64,000 bases of DNA from Tabrizicola_A aquatica (GTDB lineage Bacteria; Pseudomonadota; Alphaproteobacteria; Rhodobacterales; Rhodobacteraceae). Numbering within the stretch: the stretch's first letter is position 1; the number at the start of each line of letters is the position of its first letter. Location: NCBI GenBank assembly GCA_965194375.1, contig OZ239428.1, one strand, 5' to 3'. The translations under genes were made by a program, and so were the position numbers. The notes below the pieces were generated by a model, which was not told where the DNA came from, searched no databases, and saw only the letters and a list, made by a program, of their open reading frames with translations. Below are positions 1 to 8,659 of this stretch, one piece after another.

Positions 1-10
1 GCCTTCAATG

Positions 11-50
11 CGGCCCAAATATCCCACGGGGGTGCGGGGGTGTGAACCCC
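11..50 (+). repeat. Degenerate copy of a dispersed intergenic repeat
   Basis: The stretch GGCCCAAATATCCC followed by G-runs resembles the better copies at 5685 and 11355. Bases 1-80 hold no supportable gene: the frame open at base 1 stops at 43-45. This copy is short and diverged. Confidence 0.35.
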
Positions 51-80
51 CCGCTCCTGCCCTCAACGCTGGACTGACCG

Positions 81-884
81 ATGACTGATTTGCTGCACAC
101 CGTCCAATCCCGCGCGGGAACCGAGCCTGTGAAACTGGGCCTTATCCTCGGCTCTGGCTTGGGCCATCTGGCCCATGCCGTCGACGGCGTGGCCATTCCT
201 TACGCCGATCTGCCGGGCTTTCCGCATGTCGGCGTGTCGGGCCACAACCCGCATCTGCACATCGGCACGCTGGAAGGCGTGCGGGTCGCGGTCTTTGGCG
301 CGCGGGAGCATTATTATGAAAACGGCAATCCAGCCGCCATGCGCCCGGCCTTGGACCTTCTTCAGGCGCTGGGGGCGGATCATCTGATCGTGACCAATGC
401 GGCGGGAAGCCTGCGCCCCGATATTCGGCCAGGCGATCTGATGCTGTTGAACGATCACATCAACTTTTCCGGCCTGAACCCGCTGATCGGTGAAAAAACC
501 GATGCCCGATTTGTCCCGATGACCACCGCCCATGACCCTGATCTGCGCGCCGCCCTGCGGGATGCGGCCAGGGCCGAAGGCGTGGCCCTGCCGGAAGGGG
601 TTTATGCGTGGTATTCCGGCCCTTCGTTCGAAACCCCGGCTGAGATCCGCGCCATCAAGATCCTCGGCGGGGATGCCGTGGGCATGTCCACCGTGCCCGA
701 GGTGATATTGGCGCGGTTCTTGGGCCTGAAGGTGGCCGCCATCTCCACCATCACCAATATGGCTGCCGGGATGTCGGACGAACAAATCAGCCATGAGCAC
801 ACCAAGGCCATGGCGCCTTTGGGCGCGGCCAAGCTGGAGCGCATCTTGCGGGCCTATTTGCGCGGGTTGGCCGCCCGCCCCTGA
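81..884 (+). CDS. punA: Purine-nucleoside phosphorylase (family 2)
   Basis: This 267-residue protein should phosphorolyse purine nucleosides to the free base and ribose-1-phosphate in the cytosol, for purine salvage. The N-terminal phosphate loop reads LILGSGLG (about residues 21-28). The family signatures VTNAAGSL, YSGPSFETPAEIR and VGMSTVPEVI are intact, as is the C-terminal ITNMAAG that lies near the base-binding site. Length matches the trimeric class (about 270). The ATG start gives a complete N-terminus. Adenine deaminase, another salvage enzyme, lies 54 kb away, so there is no operon link here. A GC-rich hairpin follows the stop. Confidence 0.92.
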   Translation: MTDLLHTVQSRAGTEPVKLGLILGSGLGHLAHAVDGVAIPYADLPGFPHVGVSGHNPHLHIGTLEGVRVAVFGAREHYYENGNPAAMRPALDLLQALGADHLIVTNAAGSLRPDIRPGDLMLLNDHINFSGLNPLIGEKTDARFVPMTTAHDPDLRAALRDAARAEGVALPEGVYAWYSGPSFETPAEIRAIKILGGDAVGMSTVPEVILARFLGLKVAAISTITNMAAGMSDEQISHEHTKAMAPLGAAKLERILRAYLRGLAARP

Positions 885-909
885 CAGCCCCATCTGACCT
901 CAGCCGCCT

Positions 910-932
910 CCCCTCCCCCTGGTGGGGAGGGG
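910..932 (+). terminator. GC-rich hairpin downstream of punA (repeat family 2)
   Basis: CCCCTCCCC (910-918) pairs perfectly with GGGGAGGGG (924-932) around a 5-base loop. The flank GGTTGGGGGTGGGG also follows a similar hairpin at about 6427-6450. There is no T-run, so it may act as an mRNA-stabilising or REP-like element rather than a classical terminator. Confidence 0.5.
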
Positions 933-1078
933 TTGGGGGTGGGGGCAATCCGGCAGGCAAAAGGCCCCACCGCACACCCCCCTGCCAACTGGCGTTATCC
1001 GCCATCTCGATCTGGATTTGACAAGCCCGCGAAACGGGCGCAAGTCTTGGACAACAGGCCCCTTTCCAACATACCTTG

Positions 1079-2008
1079 ATGTTCCAACTGTACCTCCCCA
1101 TCGCCGAGGTCTCGGTCAACGCCTTCCTGCTTCTCGGGATTGGCGGAATCGTGGGCTTTTTGTCGGGCATGTTCGGTGTGGGCGGCGGGTTTCTGATCAC
1201 GCCCTTCCTCTTGTTCATCGGCATTTCGCCCGGGGTTGCGGTGGCGACCGGGGCCAATCAGGTGGTGGCCTCGTCGATTTCCGGCGTGCTGGCGCAGTTG
1301 AAACGCAAGGCCGTCGATTTCCGCATGGGGTCTGTGCTGTTGGTCGGGGGCCTTTTTGGCTCTTGGGTTGGGGTCCGGGTGTTTTCCTGGATGACCGAGC
1401 TTGGGCAGGTCGATCTCTTTGTGCAGCTGTCCTATGTGCTGTTTCTGGGCCTGATCGGCGCGATGATGTTCTTTGAAAGCGCGCGCGCCTTGTTGCGCGC
1501 CCGCCGCCATGGCGGGGCGGCCCCCATTCGCCGCGCCCATGTCCACACGTGGGTGCATGGGCTGCCGCTGAAGATGAAGTTCCGCGCTTCGGGGCTTTAT
1601 ATCTCGGTGCTGCCACCTTTGGGCGTGGGCGCGCTGGTGGGCTTTCTGGCCGGGATCATGGGGGTGGGGGGCGGATTCATTCTAGTTCCGGCCATGATCT
1701 ATATCCTTGGCATGCCGACCAAGGTGGTGATCGGCACGTCGCTCTTTCAGATCATTTTTGTGACCGGCTTCACCACGGTTGTGCATGCGGTCAACAGCCA
1801 TACCGTTGATATGATGCTGGCGCTGTTGCTGATCATCGGCGGGGTGATTGGGGCGCAGTTTGGCACGCTGGTGGGCACGCGGCTGAAGGCCGAGCAATTG
1901 CGGATCCTCCTCGCCGCGCTGGTGCTGGCGGTGGCGATCAAGATCGCGCTGGATTTGTTGCTGCGCCCGGCCGAGCTCTTCTCGCTGACCCCCTTGGTGC
2001 TGCCGTGA
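1079..2008 (+). CDS. TauE/SafE family sulfite/organic-anion exporter
   Basis: A polytopic inner-membrane protein of 309 residues with two homologous halves. The duplicated family signature GxxGxGGG appears as GMFGVGGGF near residue 30 and again as GIMGVGGGF near residue 195. Members export sulfite, sulfoacetate or similar anions, but the substrate cannot be read from sequence. The ATG at 1079 is preferred over the TTG one codon upstream. It overlaps the next gene by 4 bases (GTGA), so the pair is translationally coupled. The pairing with a TIGR02186 protein is a recurrent alphaproteobacterial arrangement. Confidence 0.85.
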   Translation: MFQLYLPIAEVSVNAFLLLGIGGIVGFLSGMFGVGGGFLITPFLLFIGISPGVAVATGANQVVASSISGVLAQLKRKAVDFRMGSVLLVGGLFGSWVGVRVFSWMTELGQVDLFVQLSYVLFLGLIGAMMFFESARALLRARRHGGAAPIRRAHVHTWVHGLPLKMKFRASGLYISVLPPLGVGALVGFLAGIMGVGGGFILVPAMIYILGMPTKVVIGTSLFQIIFVTGFTTVVHAVNSHTVDMMLALLLIIGGVIGAQFGTLVGTRLKAEQLRILLAALVLAVAIKIALDLLLRPAELFSLTPLVLP

Positions 2009-2817
2009 GCGGCCTGCGTGCCGCCGCGCGCCGTTGCTGGGTCCCGGGTGCGCTGGCGCTGTGGTTAGCCACGGCGCTGGTGCTGGTTACCGGCGCCGCA
2101 CGGGCACAGGGCGAAGAGATCGTGTCGGGCCTGTCGCAGAACCGCGTGGCGATCACGGCAAACTTTGACGGGTCCGAAATTCTGATCTACGGCGCGGTGA
2201 AACGCGAGGCACCTGCACCCACAGGCGCTCCACTTGAGGTGATCATCACGGTCGAAGGCCCCTCGATCCCGCTGGTGATCCGCCGCAAGGAACGGGTGGC
2301 GGGCATTTGGGTGAACACCTCATCGGTCACGGTGGACGCTGCACCGTCCTTCTATGCCGTTGCCACCACCGGTTTGGTCGATGACATCCTGTCGGACACT
2401 GACGACCTGCGTTATCGCATCACCCTGCCCCATGCGATCCGAGTCATCGGCGGCGCCTCCGAGGCCGCCAGCGTGGATGAATTCATCGCCGCCCTTGAAC
2501 GCATCCGCAGCAACGAAGACATCTACCGCCTGTTGCAAGGCCAGGTGCAACTGGCGGAGGAAACGCTGTTTCGCACCGATGTGACCTTGCCTGCGAACCT
2601 GATCGAGGGCGATTATAAGGTGCGGATGTTCATCACCCGCGATGGCCAAGTGATCGACCAAATGGAGCGCGTGATCGGCGTACGCAAGACCGGGCTGGAG
2701 CGCACGCTCTATATCATGGCGCATGAACAGCCCCTGCTTTACGGCCTGATCTCACTGGTGCTGGCCGCCGTCGCGGGCTGGGCCGCTTCGGCAGGCTTCC
2801 GCCTTTTGCGGCGCTGA
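2005..2817 (+). CDS. TIGR02186-type membrane-anchored protein, partner of TauE/SafE
   Basis: A 270-residue protein starting at a GTG that overlaps the stop of the exporter. It has an N-terminal signal/anchor (hydrophobic about 13-33, ending GAARAQ), a long periplasmic domain, and one C-terminal membrane helix (about 243-264) followed by RLLRR. This matches the alphaproteobacterial transmembrane family described by TIGR02186 (PF09608). The biochemical role is unknown. Overlap with the exporter suggests an accessory subunit or substrate-capture domain facing the periplasm; that role is inference. Confidence 0.78.
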   Translation: MSGLRAAARRCWVPGALALWLATALVLVTGAARAQGEEIVSGLSQNRVAITANFDGSEILIYGAVKREAPAPTGAPLEVIITVEGPSIPLVIRRKERVAGIWVNTSSVTVDAAPSFYAVATTGLVDDILSDTDDLRYRITLPHAIRVIGGASEAASVDEFIAALERIRSNEDIYRLLQGQVQLAEETLFRTDVTLPANLIEGDYKVRMFITRDGQVIDQMERVIGVRKTGLERTLYIMAHEQPLLYGLISLVLAAVAGWAASAGFRLLRR

Positions 2818-2900
2818 TCGGGCGATCTGGTTCAGCCGATAGGCCAACCAAATCGGCGACCAAGCCCCCCCTTCTAGGGCGCAAGGCCTGCCTCACGGGC

Positions 2901-2909
2901 TTATCCACA
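2901..2909 (+). other. Single consensus DnaA box
   Basis: TTATCCACA at 2901-2909 matches the DnaA-box consensus. It is isolated in the 237-base gap 2818-3054. No cluster of boxes, AT-rich unwinding element or dnaA gene is nearby, so this is not evidence for an origin. The rest of the gap presumably holds the promoter of the YbjN gene, but no convincing -35/-10 pair is seen. Confidence 0.3.
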
Positions 2910-3054
2910 GAAGATTTCATCAGATTTCACTTTACAGGCTTTCGCCTTCGCCCCACTATATCTAGTAAGTTCTAGTCGGGCTTACGCAGATCTTTGCCAG
3001 ACACTCAGCCAGTTGTGGGATCTTATCCGCAAAGGGCCTAATGATGGGGCGGGT

Positions 3055-3558
3055 ATGTCGGTTTCAGAAGATTTCCTTTCGCTGGATGACCTGCATCCGA
3101 TCGACATCGTCGAAGATCTGGCCGCCCATCATGACTGGGAATTTGACCGCGTCACCGATGACCAGATCGCCATGGCGGTTGAAGGCCAGTGGCGCACCTA
3201 TTCGCTGACGCTGGCCTGGTCGGCCCAAGATGAAACCCTGCGCCTGATCTGCACCTTTGAGATGGAACCGCCCGAAGACCGGCTGCCGGTGGTCTATGAC
3301 ATCTTGAACCGCTGCAATGACATGGTCTGGACCGGGGCCTTCACCTATTGGGCCGAGCAAAAGTTGATGGTCTGGCGCTATGGCCTGTGCCTTGCCGGCG
3401 GTCAGATGGCCGGGGCCGAACAGATTGACCGGCTGATTTCATCGGCGGTGTTGGCGGCGGAACGGTTCTACCCGGCCTTCCAATTGGCCGTATGGGGCGA
3501 CCGCAGCCCGGCCGAGGCGATGAAGGTTGCCATTGCCGAGGCCTACGGTCGGGCCTAA
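3055..3558 (+). CDS. YbjN domain-containing protein
   Basis: A 167-residue cytosolic protein of the YbjN family, related in fold to type III secretion chaperones. Recognisable features are the N-terminal pLNPLDIVE-like segment (HPIDIVEDLAAHHDWEFDR), the central beta strands around EGQWRTYSL, and the C-terminal AAERFYPAFQ helix. Family function is poorly defined; E. coli YbjN is linked to stress and motility. The ATG at 3055 behind a GGGGCGGG Shine-Dalgarno-like run is preferred to the TTG at 3013. It lies 28 bases upstream of proC, an adjacency common in Rhodobacteraceae. Confidence 0.8.
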   Translation: MSVSEDFLSLDDLHPIDIVEDLAAHHDWEFDRVTDDQIAMAVEGQWRTYSLTLAWSAQDETLRLICTFEMEPPEDRLPVVYDILNRCNDMVWTGAFTYWAEQKLMVWRYGLCLAGGQMAGAEQIDRLISSAVLAAERFYPAFQLAVWGDRSPAEAMKVAIAEAYGRA

Positions 3559-3586
3559 CCTCTGCCCCGAGAGATGGGGGATTTCA

Positions 3587-4399
3587 ATGGCGTTGGAACA
3601 GGTTGCCCGCGACGGGCTTGTGCTTTTGGGCTGCGGCAAGATGGGCTCGGCGCTTTTGGCGGGCTGGCTGAAGGCGGGCTTGCCGCCGTCAGCGATCTGG
3701 GTTTTGGAACCGAACCCGTCTGACTGGCTGACCTCCACCGGCGTGCATCTGAACGCAGGTGTGCCGCCCGCGCCTGCGGTGGCGCTTTTGGCGGTGAAGC
3801 CCCAGATGATGGGCGCGGCCCTGCCTGCGCTGCAAGCGCTGGGCAATGGCACGACGCTGATGGTGTCGATCGCGGCAGGGACCTCGATTGCCACCTTTGA
3901 AAGCACCTTTGGCGACCGCACCCCGATTGTGCGCACCATGCCCAACACCCCCGCCATGGTGGGGCGCGGCATCACCGGCATCTGCGGCAATGCTCATGCC
4001 GGGGCGGCGGGCCTGCGGCTGGCCGCCGATCTTATGGCCGCGGTGGGTGAGGTGGTGGAGCTTGACGGCGAGCATCAGATCGACGCGGTGACGGCGGTTT
4101 CGGGCTCAGGCCCGGCCTATGTGTTCCACCTGATCGAGGCGATGGCCGCGGGCGGTGTGGCGCAGGGGCTGTCGCCCGATGTGGCGATGAAGCTCGCACG
4201 CGCCACGGTATGCGGGGCGGGAGAACTGGCCTTTCAATCCCCTGACCCCGCCGCACAATTGCGCATCAATGTCACCTCGCCGGGCGGCACCACAGCGGCG
4301 GCCTTGGCTGTGCTGATGGACGGAGACACCGGCCTGCCCCCTTTGATGGCGCGCGCCATTCAGGCCGCAGCCGACCGTGGACGGGAGCTTGGCAAATGA
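3587..4399 (+). CDS. proC: Pyrroline-5-carboxylate reductase
   Basis: A 270-residue enzyme that reduces 1-pyrroline-5-carboxylate to L-proline with NAD(P)H, the last step of proline synthesis. The Rossmann motif GCGKMG sits near residue 14 and the AVKPQ signature near residue 68. RTMPNTPAMVG and the C-terminal dimerisation signatures SGSGPAYVF and TSPGGTTAAAL are all intact. The ATG at 3587 is chosen because family homology begins there. It overlaps csaA by 4 bases (ATGA). A second ProC-like protein is encoded at 23080-23844. Confidence 0.95.
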   Translation: MALEQVARDGLVLLGCGKMGSALLAGWLKAGLPPSAIWVLEPNPSDWLTSTGVHLNAGVPPAPAVALLAVKPQMMGAALPALQALGNGTTLMVSIAAGTSIATFESTFGDRTPIVRTMPNTPAMVGRGITGICGNAHAGAAGLRLAADLMAAVGEVVELDGEHQIDAVTAVSGSGPAYVFHLIEAMAAGGVAQGLSPDVAMKLARATVCGAGELAFQSPDPAAQLRINVTSPGGTTAAALAVLMDGDTGLPPLMARAIQAAADRGRELGK

Positions 4400-4731
4400 C
4401 CATCACCTATGCTGACTTCGAACGCGTCGACATCCGCGTGGGCCGCATCACCCGCGCCGAACCTTACCCCGAGGCGCGCAAGCCTGCGATCAAGCTTTGG
4501 GTCGATTTCGGGCCTGAGATTGGCGAGAAACGCTCGTCTGCCCAGATCACCCGCCACTACACGCCCGAAGGGCTGGTCGGGCGGCAGGTCTTGGGGGTGG
4601 TGAACTTTCCACCCCGCCAGATCGGTAAGGTCATGTCCGAGGTGTTGATCTTGGGCCTGCCAGATGAGACAGGCGAGGTGGTGCTAATAGGACCGGGCCA
4701 TGACGTGCCCTTGGGAGGAAAACTGTTTTGA
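4396..4731 (+). CDS. csaA: CsaA-like tRNA-binding domain protein
   Basis: A 111-residue stand-alone tRNA-binding/OB-fold protein of the CsaA type. It carries the characteristic F-RVDIRVG-RI N-terminus, the IKLWVDFG strand, SSAQIT and VVNFPPRQIG. In Bacillus, CsaA has chaperone and secretion-related activity; the role in proteobacteria is not settled. Length is the usual size for the family (about 110). It is coupled to proC by a 4-base overlap, and its TGA shares a base with the ATG of the downstream dehydrogenase. All three are therefore probably one transcript. Confidence 0.88.
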   Translation: MTITYADFERVDIRVGRITRAEPYPEARKPAIKLWVDFGPEIGEKRSSAQITRHYTPEGLVGRQVLGVVNFPPRQIGKVMSEVLILGLPDETGEVVLIGPGHDVPLGGKLF

Positions 4732-5675
4732 TGAAACTACTGATCACCCGGCCCTTGCCCGACCCTGTGATGGCCGCCGCCCATGCGCGGTTTAACGTCA
4801 CGGCCCGCGCAAACACCCTGCCGCTGACCCCGGACGAACTCCGCGCCTCCTTGCGCGACTATGACATCGTGCTGCCGACGCTGCGCGATCTTTATTCGGC
4901 ACAGGTCTTTGCCGATGTCGCCCAACCCCGCGCCAAGCTGCTGGCCAACTTTGGTGTTGGCTTTAACCACATCGACGTGGCCGCCGCCCGCGCGGCAGGC
5001 GTGCAGGTCACCAACACCCCCGGTGCGGTGACCGATGCCACCGCCGACATCGCGCTGATGCTGATCCTGATGACCGCCCGGCGCGCGGCGGAAGGCGAGC
5101 GGCTGGTGCGCGCCGGGCTTTGGGAAGGCTGGCACCCGACGCAGATGCTCGGCACCCATGTCTCGGGCAAGACGCTGGGCATCATCGGGATGGGCCGCAT
5201 CGGCAAGGCCATCGCGCGGCGCGCGCATCATGGCTTCGGGATGGAAATCCTTTACCACAACCGCAGCGCCACCGATCCGGGCCTGCCCGCCCGCGCGGCG
5301 CCGCTAGAGCAGGTCATGGCGGCTGATTTCGTGGTGGTCGCCGTCCCCGGCGGGCCTGCCACCCGCCACCTCATCAACGCCGAGGCGCTGGCCTGCATGA
5401 AGCCGCATGGCCTCTTCATCAACATCGCGCGCGGCGATGTGGTGGATGAGGCCGCCTTGGCCAAGGCGCTGCAAGCGCGCCAGATCGCCGGTGCGGGGCT
5501 GGATGTCTACGAGCACGAACCCACGATCCACCCCGATCTTCTGCCGCTCGACACGGTCACGCTGCTGCCCCATCTCGGCACCGCCACACTGGAGGTGCGC
5601 ACCGCCATGGGTCTTATGGCGCTGGACAATGTCTTTGCCTTTGCCGAAGGCCGCCCGCTGCCCAATCCGGTCTAG
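4731..5675 (+). CDS. D-isomer-specific 2-hydroxyacid dehydrogenase (glyoxylate/hydroxypyruvate reductase-like)
   Basis: A 314-residue NAD(P)-dependent dehydrogenase. The nucleotide-binding motif GIIGMGRIGKAIARR lies near residues 147-161. The catalytic triad is visible as Arg in INIARGD, Glu in DVYEHEP and His in LLPHLGTAT. The GVGFNHID motif contacts the substrate carboxylate. Likely substrates are glyoxylate, hydroxypyruvate or a related 2-ketoacid; the exact one is not deducible. ATG at 4731 overlaps the csaA stop by one base. A dispersed repeat copy follows the stop. Confidence 0.85.
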   Translation: MKLLITRPLPDPVMAAAHARFNVTARANTLPLTPDELRASLRDYDIVLPTLRDLYSAQVFADVAQPRAKLLANFGVGFNHIDVAAARAAGVQVTNTPGAVTDATADIALMLILMTARRAAEGERLVRAGLWEGWHPTQMLGTHVSGKTLGIIGMGRIGKAIARRAHHGFGMEILYHNRSATDPGLPARAAPLEQVMAADFVVVAVPGGPATRHLINAEALACMKPHGLFINIARGDVVDEAALAKALQARQIAGAGLDVYEHEPTIHPDLLPLDTVTLLPHLGTATLEVRTAMGLMALDNVFAFAEGRPLPNPV

Positions 5676-5684
5676 CGCCATGCG

Positions 5685-5725
5685 TTTCATCTTGGCCCAA
5701 ATACCCCCGCCGGAGGCACCCGCCC
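5685..5725 (+). repeat. Dispersed intergenic repeat, family 1
   Basis: A 41-base unit beginning TTTCATCTTGGCCC and including CCCGCCGGAGGC. It matches 11355-11395 at 38 of 41 positions and partly matches 11, 11200 (inverted) and 32778. It lies between the dehydrogenase stop and the sulfotransferase-like gene. Confidence 0.75.
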
Positions 5726-5750
5726 GCTCTACCCACGACCGGGCGGCCGC

Positions 5751-6413
5751 ATGATCATCTCGCCCGGCCGCCGCTTTGTCTTTGTCCATATCCCCAAAAC
5801 CGGGGGGACCGCACTGACGCTGGCGCTGGAAGGGCGGGCGATGAAAGACGATATCTTGATCGGTGACACGCCCAAGGCGAGGGCGCGGCGGGGGCGGCTC
5901 AAGGCGCTCAAGCCGGCGGGGCGGCTGTGGAAACATGCCACGCTCGCCGATATCGACGGGGTTCTGTCGGCGGACGATCTGGCCAGCATGTTCTGCTTTA
6001 CCCTTGTGCGCAACCCTTGGGATCGGGCGGTCAGCTATTACCACTGGCTGCGCGCCCAAAGTTTTGCCCATCCGGCAGTGGGTCTGGCCAAGGCCACGAC
6101 CTTCAGCGGCTTTCTGGCCCATCCGCAGACGCGCACCGCCTTTCGGCTTTGGCCCGCCGCCGCCTATCTGCGCGATCGCAGGGGCACTGATCGCTGCCAG
6201 CTTTACGCACGCGTAGAGCATCTGGACAGCGATCTTGCCCCGTTAGAGGCGCATCTGGGCTTTCGCCTCACCCCTCTGCCGCGCGCCAATGAAAGCGCGC
6301 GCGCGCGCGATTGGCGGGGTTATTACAGTGATGCCGACGCCGCCCTTATTGCCGAAGATTGCGCCGAGGATATTGCGCGCTTCGGCTACGCGTTTGACGA
6401 TCCTGCCCCATGA
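5751..6413 (+). CDS. Sulfotransferase family 2-like protein
   Basis: A 220-residue protein with the two PAPS-binding signatures of membrane-type sulfotransferases. The 5'-phosphosulfate loop is FVHIPKTGGTAL (about residues 11-22) and the 3'-phosphate motif is LVRNPWDRAVSYY (about 85-97). Such proteins move sulfate from PAPS onto sugars or other acceptors; the acceptor here is unknown. No signal peptide or transmembrane anchor is seen, unlike the eukaryotic relatives. No neighbouring polysaccharide genes give context. Start ATG at 5751. Confidence 0.75.
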   Translation: MIISPGRRFVFVHIPKTGGTALTLALEGRAMKDDILIGDTPKARARRGRLKALKPAGRLWKHATLADIDGVLSADDLASMFCFTLVRNPWDRAVSYYHWLRAQSFAHPAVGLAKATTFSGFLAHPQTRTAFRLWPAAAYLRDRRGTDRCQLYARVEHLDSDLAPLEAHLGFRLTPLPRANESARARDWRGYYSDADAALIAEDCAEDIARFGYAFDDPAP

Positions 6414-6426
6414 CCAGCGCCCGCCT

Positions 6427-6450
6427 CCCCTCTCCCTTTGTGGGGAGGGG
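6427..6450 (-). terminator. GC-rich hairpin (repeat family 2) between convergent genes
   Basis: CCCCTCTCCC...TGGGGAGGGG forms an imperfect hairpin followed by TTGGGGGTGGGG, the same layout as at 910-944. It sits between the convergent sulfotransferase-like gene and the FadB-like gene and could terminate both. Confidence 0.45.
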
Positions 6451-6475
6451 TTGGGGGTGGGGGGCAGCTTGGCGG

Positions 6476-8659
6476 TCAGGCCGCTTTGGCACCGGCAGCC
6501 GGGTAGAAACTCTGCCCCTTGGCCGCCATATCGCGCAGCATCTGCGGCGGGGTAAAGCGCGCGCCTTCGCTGGCGGTCAGACCTTCGCAAATCTCCACCG
6601 CCTTGACCGCCCCGATGATATCGAGCCAGCCAAACGGCCCGCCGGACCAGGGCGCAAAGCCCCAGCCAAGGATCGCGCCCACATCGCCTTCGCGGATGTC
6701 GGTCAAGACACCGTCTTCCAGCGCGCGCACGGCTTCCAGCACTTGGGCCATCAACAGACGGTGCTGCACGGTCCCGAGATCGGGTTGGTCCTTGGCCACG
6801 GGATAGCGAGCCTCCAAGCCCTCCCACAGCCCCTCGCGCTTGCCCGCCGCGTCATAGGCGTAAAAGCCCGCGTTGGCCTTTTTGCCCAGACGCCCCTCAG
6901 CGGCCATCCAGAACAGCACCTCATCTACCGCGCCATCAGGATAGGCATCGCCCATCGCGGCGCGGGTGGCTTTGGCGATTTTCACGCCGAGATCGATTGA
7001 GGTTTCATCCACCAGTTGCAGCGGCCCCAAGGGCATGCCGACCAGCTTGGCCGCGTTTTCCACCAGCGCGGGTTCCACCCCTTCGGCCACCATGCGGATG
7101 CCTTCGTTGATGTAGGGAATGATGCAGCGGTTGGCGTAGAAGAACCGCGCGTCATTGACCACGATGGGTGTCTTGCGAATCTGGCGCACGTAATCCAGCG
7201 CCTTGGCCACCGCGACATCGCCCGTGGCCTTGCCGCGGATGATCTCGACCAGCATCATCTTGTCGACGGGCGAGAAGAAATGGATGCCGATGAACTGTTC
7301 GGGCCGTTTTGAAGCCTTGGCCAAGGACGAGATCGGCAGGGTGGAGGTGTTGGTGGCAAAGATGCACGCCTCACCCACCGCCGCCTCGACGCGTGCCGTC
7401 ACCTCGGCCTTGACCTTCGGGTCTTCGAACACCGCCTCGACGATCAGATCGCAGCCGGCCAGCGCTGCATAATCGGTGGTGGCCTGGATGCGGCCCAGAA
7501 CTTCGGCCTTCTTTTCAGCCGTAACCTTCTTGCGCTGGATGCCCTTGTCCAACAGCCCCTCGGAATAGGCCTTGCCCCGATCCGCCGCCTCTTGTGCGGC
7601 GTCGATCAGGACCACCTCGATCCCGGCATTGGCCGAGACATAGGCGATCCCCGCGCCCATCATGCCAGCCCCGATGATACCAACCTTCTTCACCGTCTGA
7701 TCGGCCACCGATGGCCGGTTTGCACCCTTCTCCAGCGCCTCTTTGTTGATGAACAAGGAGCGGATCATCGCGGTGGAGGACGGGTTCATCAACAGCGCGG
7801 TGAAGTGCCGCGCCTCGATCTTGATCGCGGTGTCAAAGGGCACAAGCGCGCCCTCATAGACCGCACCCAGCAGTTCCTTGGCGGCCGGGTAGACCCCCAT
7901 GGTCTTGCCCGCCACCATGGCATTGGCGCCGACAAAGGTCATGAACCCGGCCGGATGATAGGGCGCGCCTCCGGGCATTTTATAGCCCTTGTCATCCCAA
8001 GGCTTCACAAGGTCCGCGTCCTTGGCTGACAGCACCCAGTCCTTGGCGCGCGACAAGAGATCCTCGGGGGCCACGACCTCATCAATCAGCCCGGCCATTT
8101 TGGCGGATTTGGGATCAGACAATTTGCCTTCCAACAGGAAGGGGGCCGCCATCATCGCGCCCATCTTGCGCGTCAGGCGCGTGGTGCCGCCACCGCCGGG
8201 GAAAATGCCGACGAGAATTTCGGGCAGGCCAATCTTGGCGCGTGGATTGTCGGCGGCAATGATGCGGTGGCAGGCAAGGGGCAGTTCCAGCCCGATGCCC
8301 AGCGCCGTGCCGGGCAGGGCCGCAACAATCGGCTTGCCGCCCTTTTTGGTCTTGGGGTCCATGCCCGCCAGTTCGATCTTGCGCAGCACGTGGTGCATGC
8401 CCATGACGCCATCAAAGATCGCCTGAGCGCCGCCCGCCCGCATGGCGGCGATCACCTTAAGGTCCATCCCGCCCGCGAAATCTTTCTTGGCGCTTGTGAT
8501 GATGATCCCCTTCGCCGCAGGGTCGGCCAAGGCCCGGTCCACCATGCCCGACAGGTCCATAAACGCCTCGGTCGACATCACGTTCATCGACTTGTGCTTG
8601 ACGTCCCAGGTCAGGGTCACGACGCCATCGGCGTCCATCGCATAGGTGAAATCGGTCAT
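6476..8659 (-). CDS. fadB: Bifunctional enoyl-CoA hydratase / 3-hydroxyacyl-CoA dehydrogenase (FadB/FadJ-like)
   Basis: A 727-residue trifunctional-enzyme alpha-type subunit catalysing the second and third steps of fatty-acid beta-oxidation. The N-terminal crotonase domain has both catalytic glutamates, in GIGLELPL and GLPEILVGIFPGGGG (about residues 125 and 145). The dehydrogenase domain begins at the NAD motif VGIIGAGMMGAGIA (about 320), with the catalytic His in GIHFFSPVDKM and the 3HCDH C-terminal helices in NRCIIPYINE. ATG at 8659 shares a base with the TGA of the upstream cupin gene. Thiolase is two genes upstream, so cupin, hydratase and thiolase probably form one operon. Confidence 0.93.
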   Translation of the reverse strand: MTDFTYAMDADGVVTLTWDVKHKSMNVMSTEAFMDLSGMVDRALADPAAKGIIITSAKKDFAGGMDLKVIAAMRAGGAQAIFDGVMGMHHVLRKIELAGMDPKTKKGGKPIVAALPGTALGIGLELPLACHRIIAADNPRAKIGLPEILVGIFPGGGGTTRLTRKMGAMMAAPFLLEGKLSDPKSAKMAGLIDEVVAPEDLLSRAKDWVLSAKDADLVKPWDDKGYKMPGGAPYHPAGFMTFVGANAMVAGKTMGVYPAAKELLGAVYEGALVPFDTAIKIEARHFTALLMNPSSTAMIRSLFINKEALEKGANRPSVADQTVKKVGIIGAGMMGAGIAYVSANAGIEVVLIDAAQEAADRGKAYSEGLLDKGIQRKKVTAEKKAEVLGRIQATTDYAALAGCDLIVEAVFEDPKVKAEVTARVEAAVGEACIFATNTSTLPISSLAKASKRPEQFIGIHFFSPVDKMMLVEIIRGKATGDVAVAKALDYVRQIRKTPIVVNDARFFYANRCIIPYINEGIRMVAEGVEPALVENAAKLVGMPLGPLQLVDETSIDLGVKIAKATRAAMGDAYPDGAVDEVLFWMAAEGRLGKKANAGFYAYDAAGKREGLWEGLEARYPVAKDQPDLGTVQHRLLMAQVLEAVRALEDGVLTDIREGDVGAILGWGFAPWSGGPFGWLDIIGAVKAVEICEGLTASEGARFTPPQMLRDMAAKGQSFYPAAGAKAA

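Noticed and set aside
63..893. 276-codon minus-strand frame over punA
   Set aside because: Antisense to the purine nucleoside phosphorylase gene, with no motif.
2901..2909. DnaA box as a sign of a replication origin
   Set aside because: A single box, without further boxes, an AT-rich region or dnaA/parAB/hemE neighbours.
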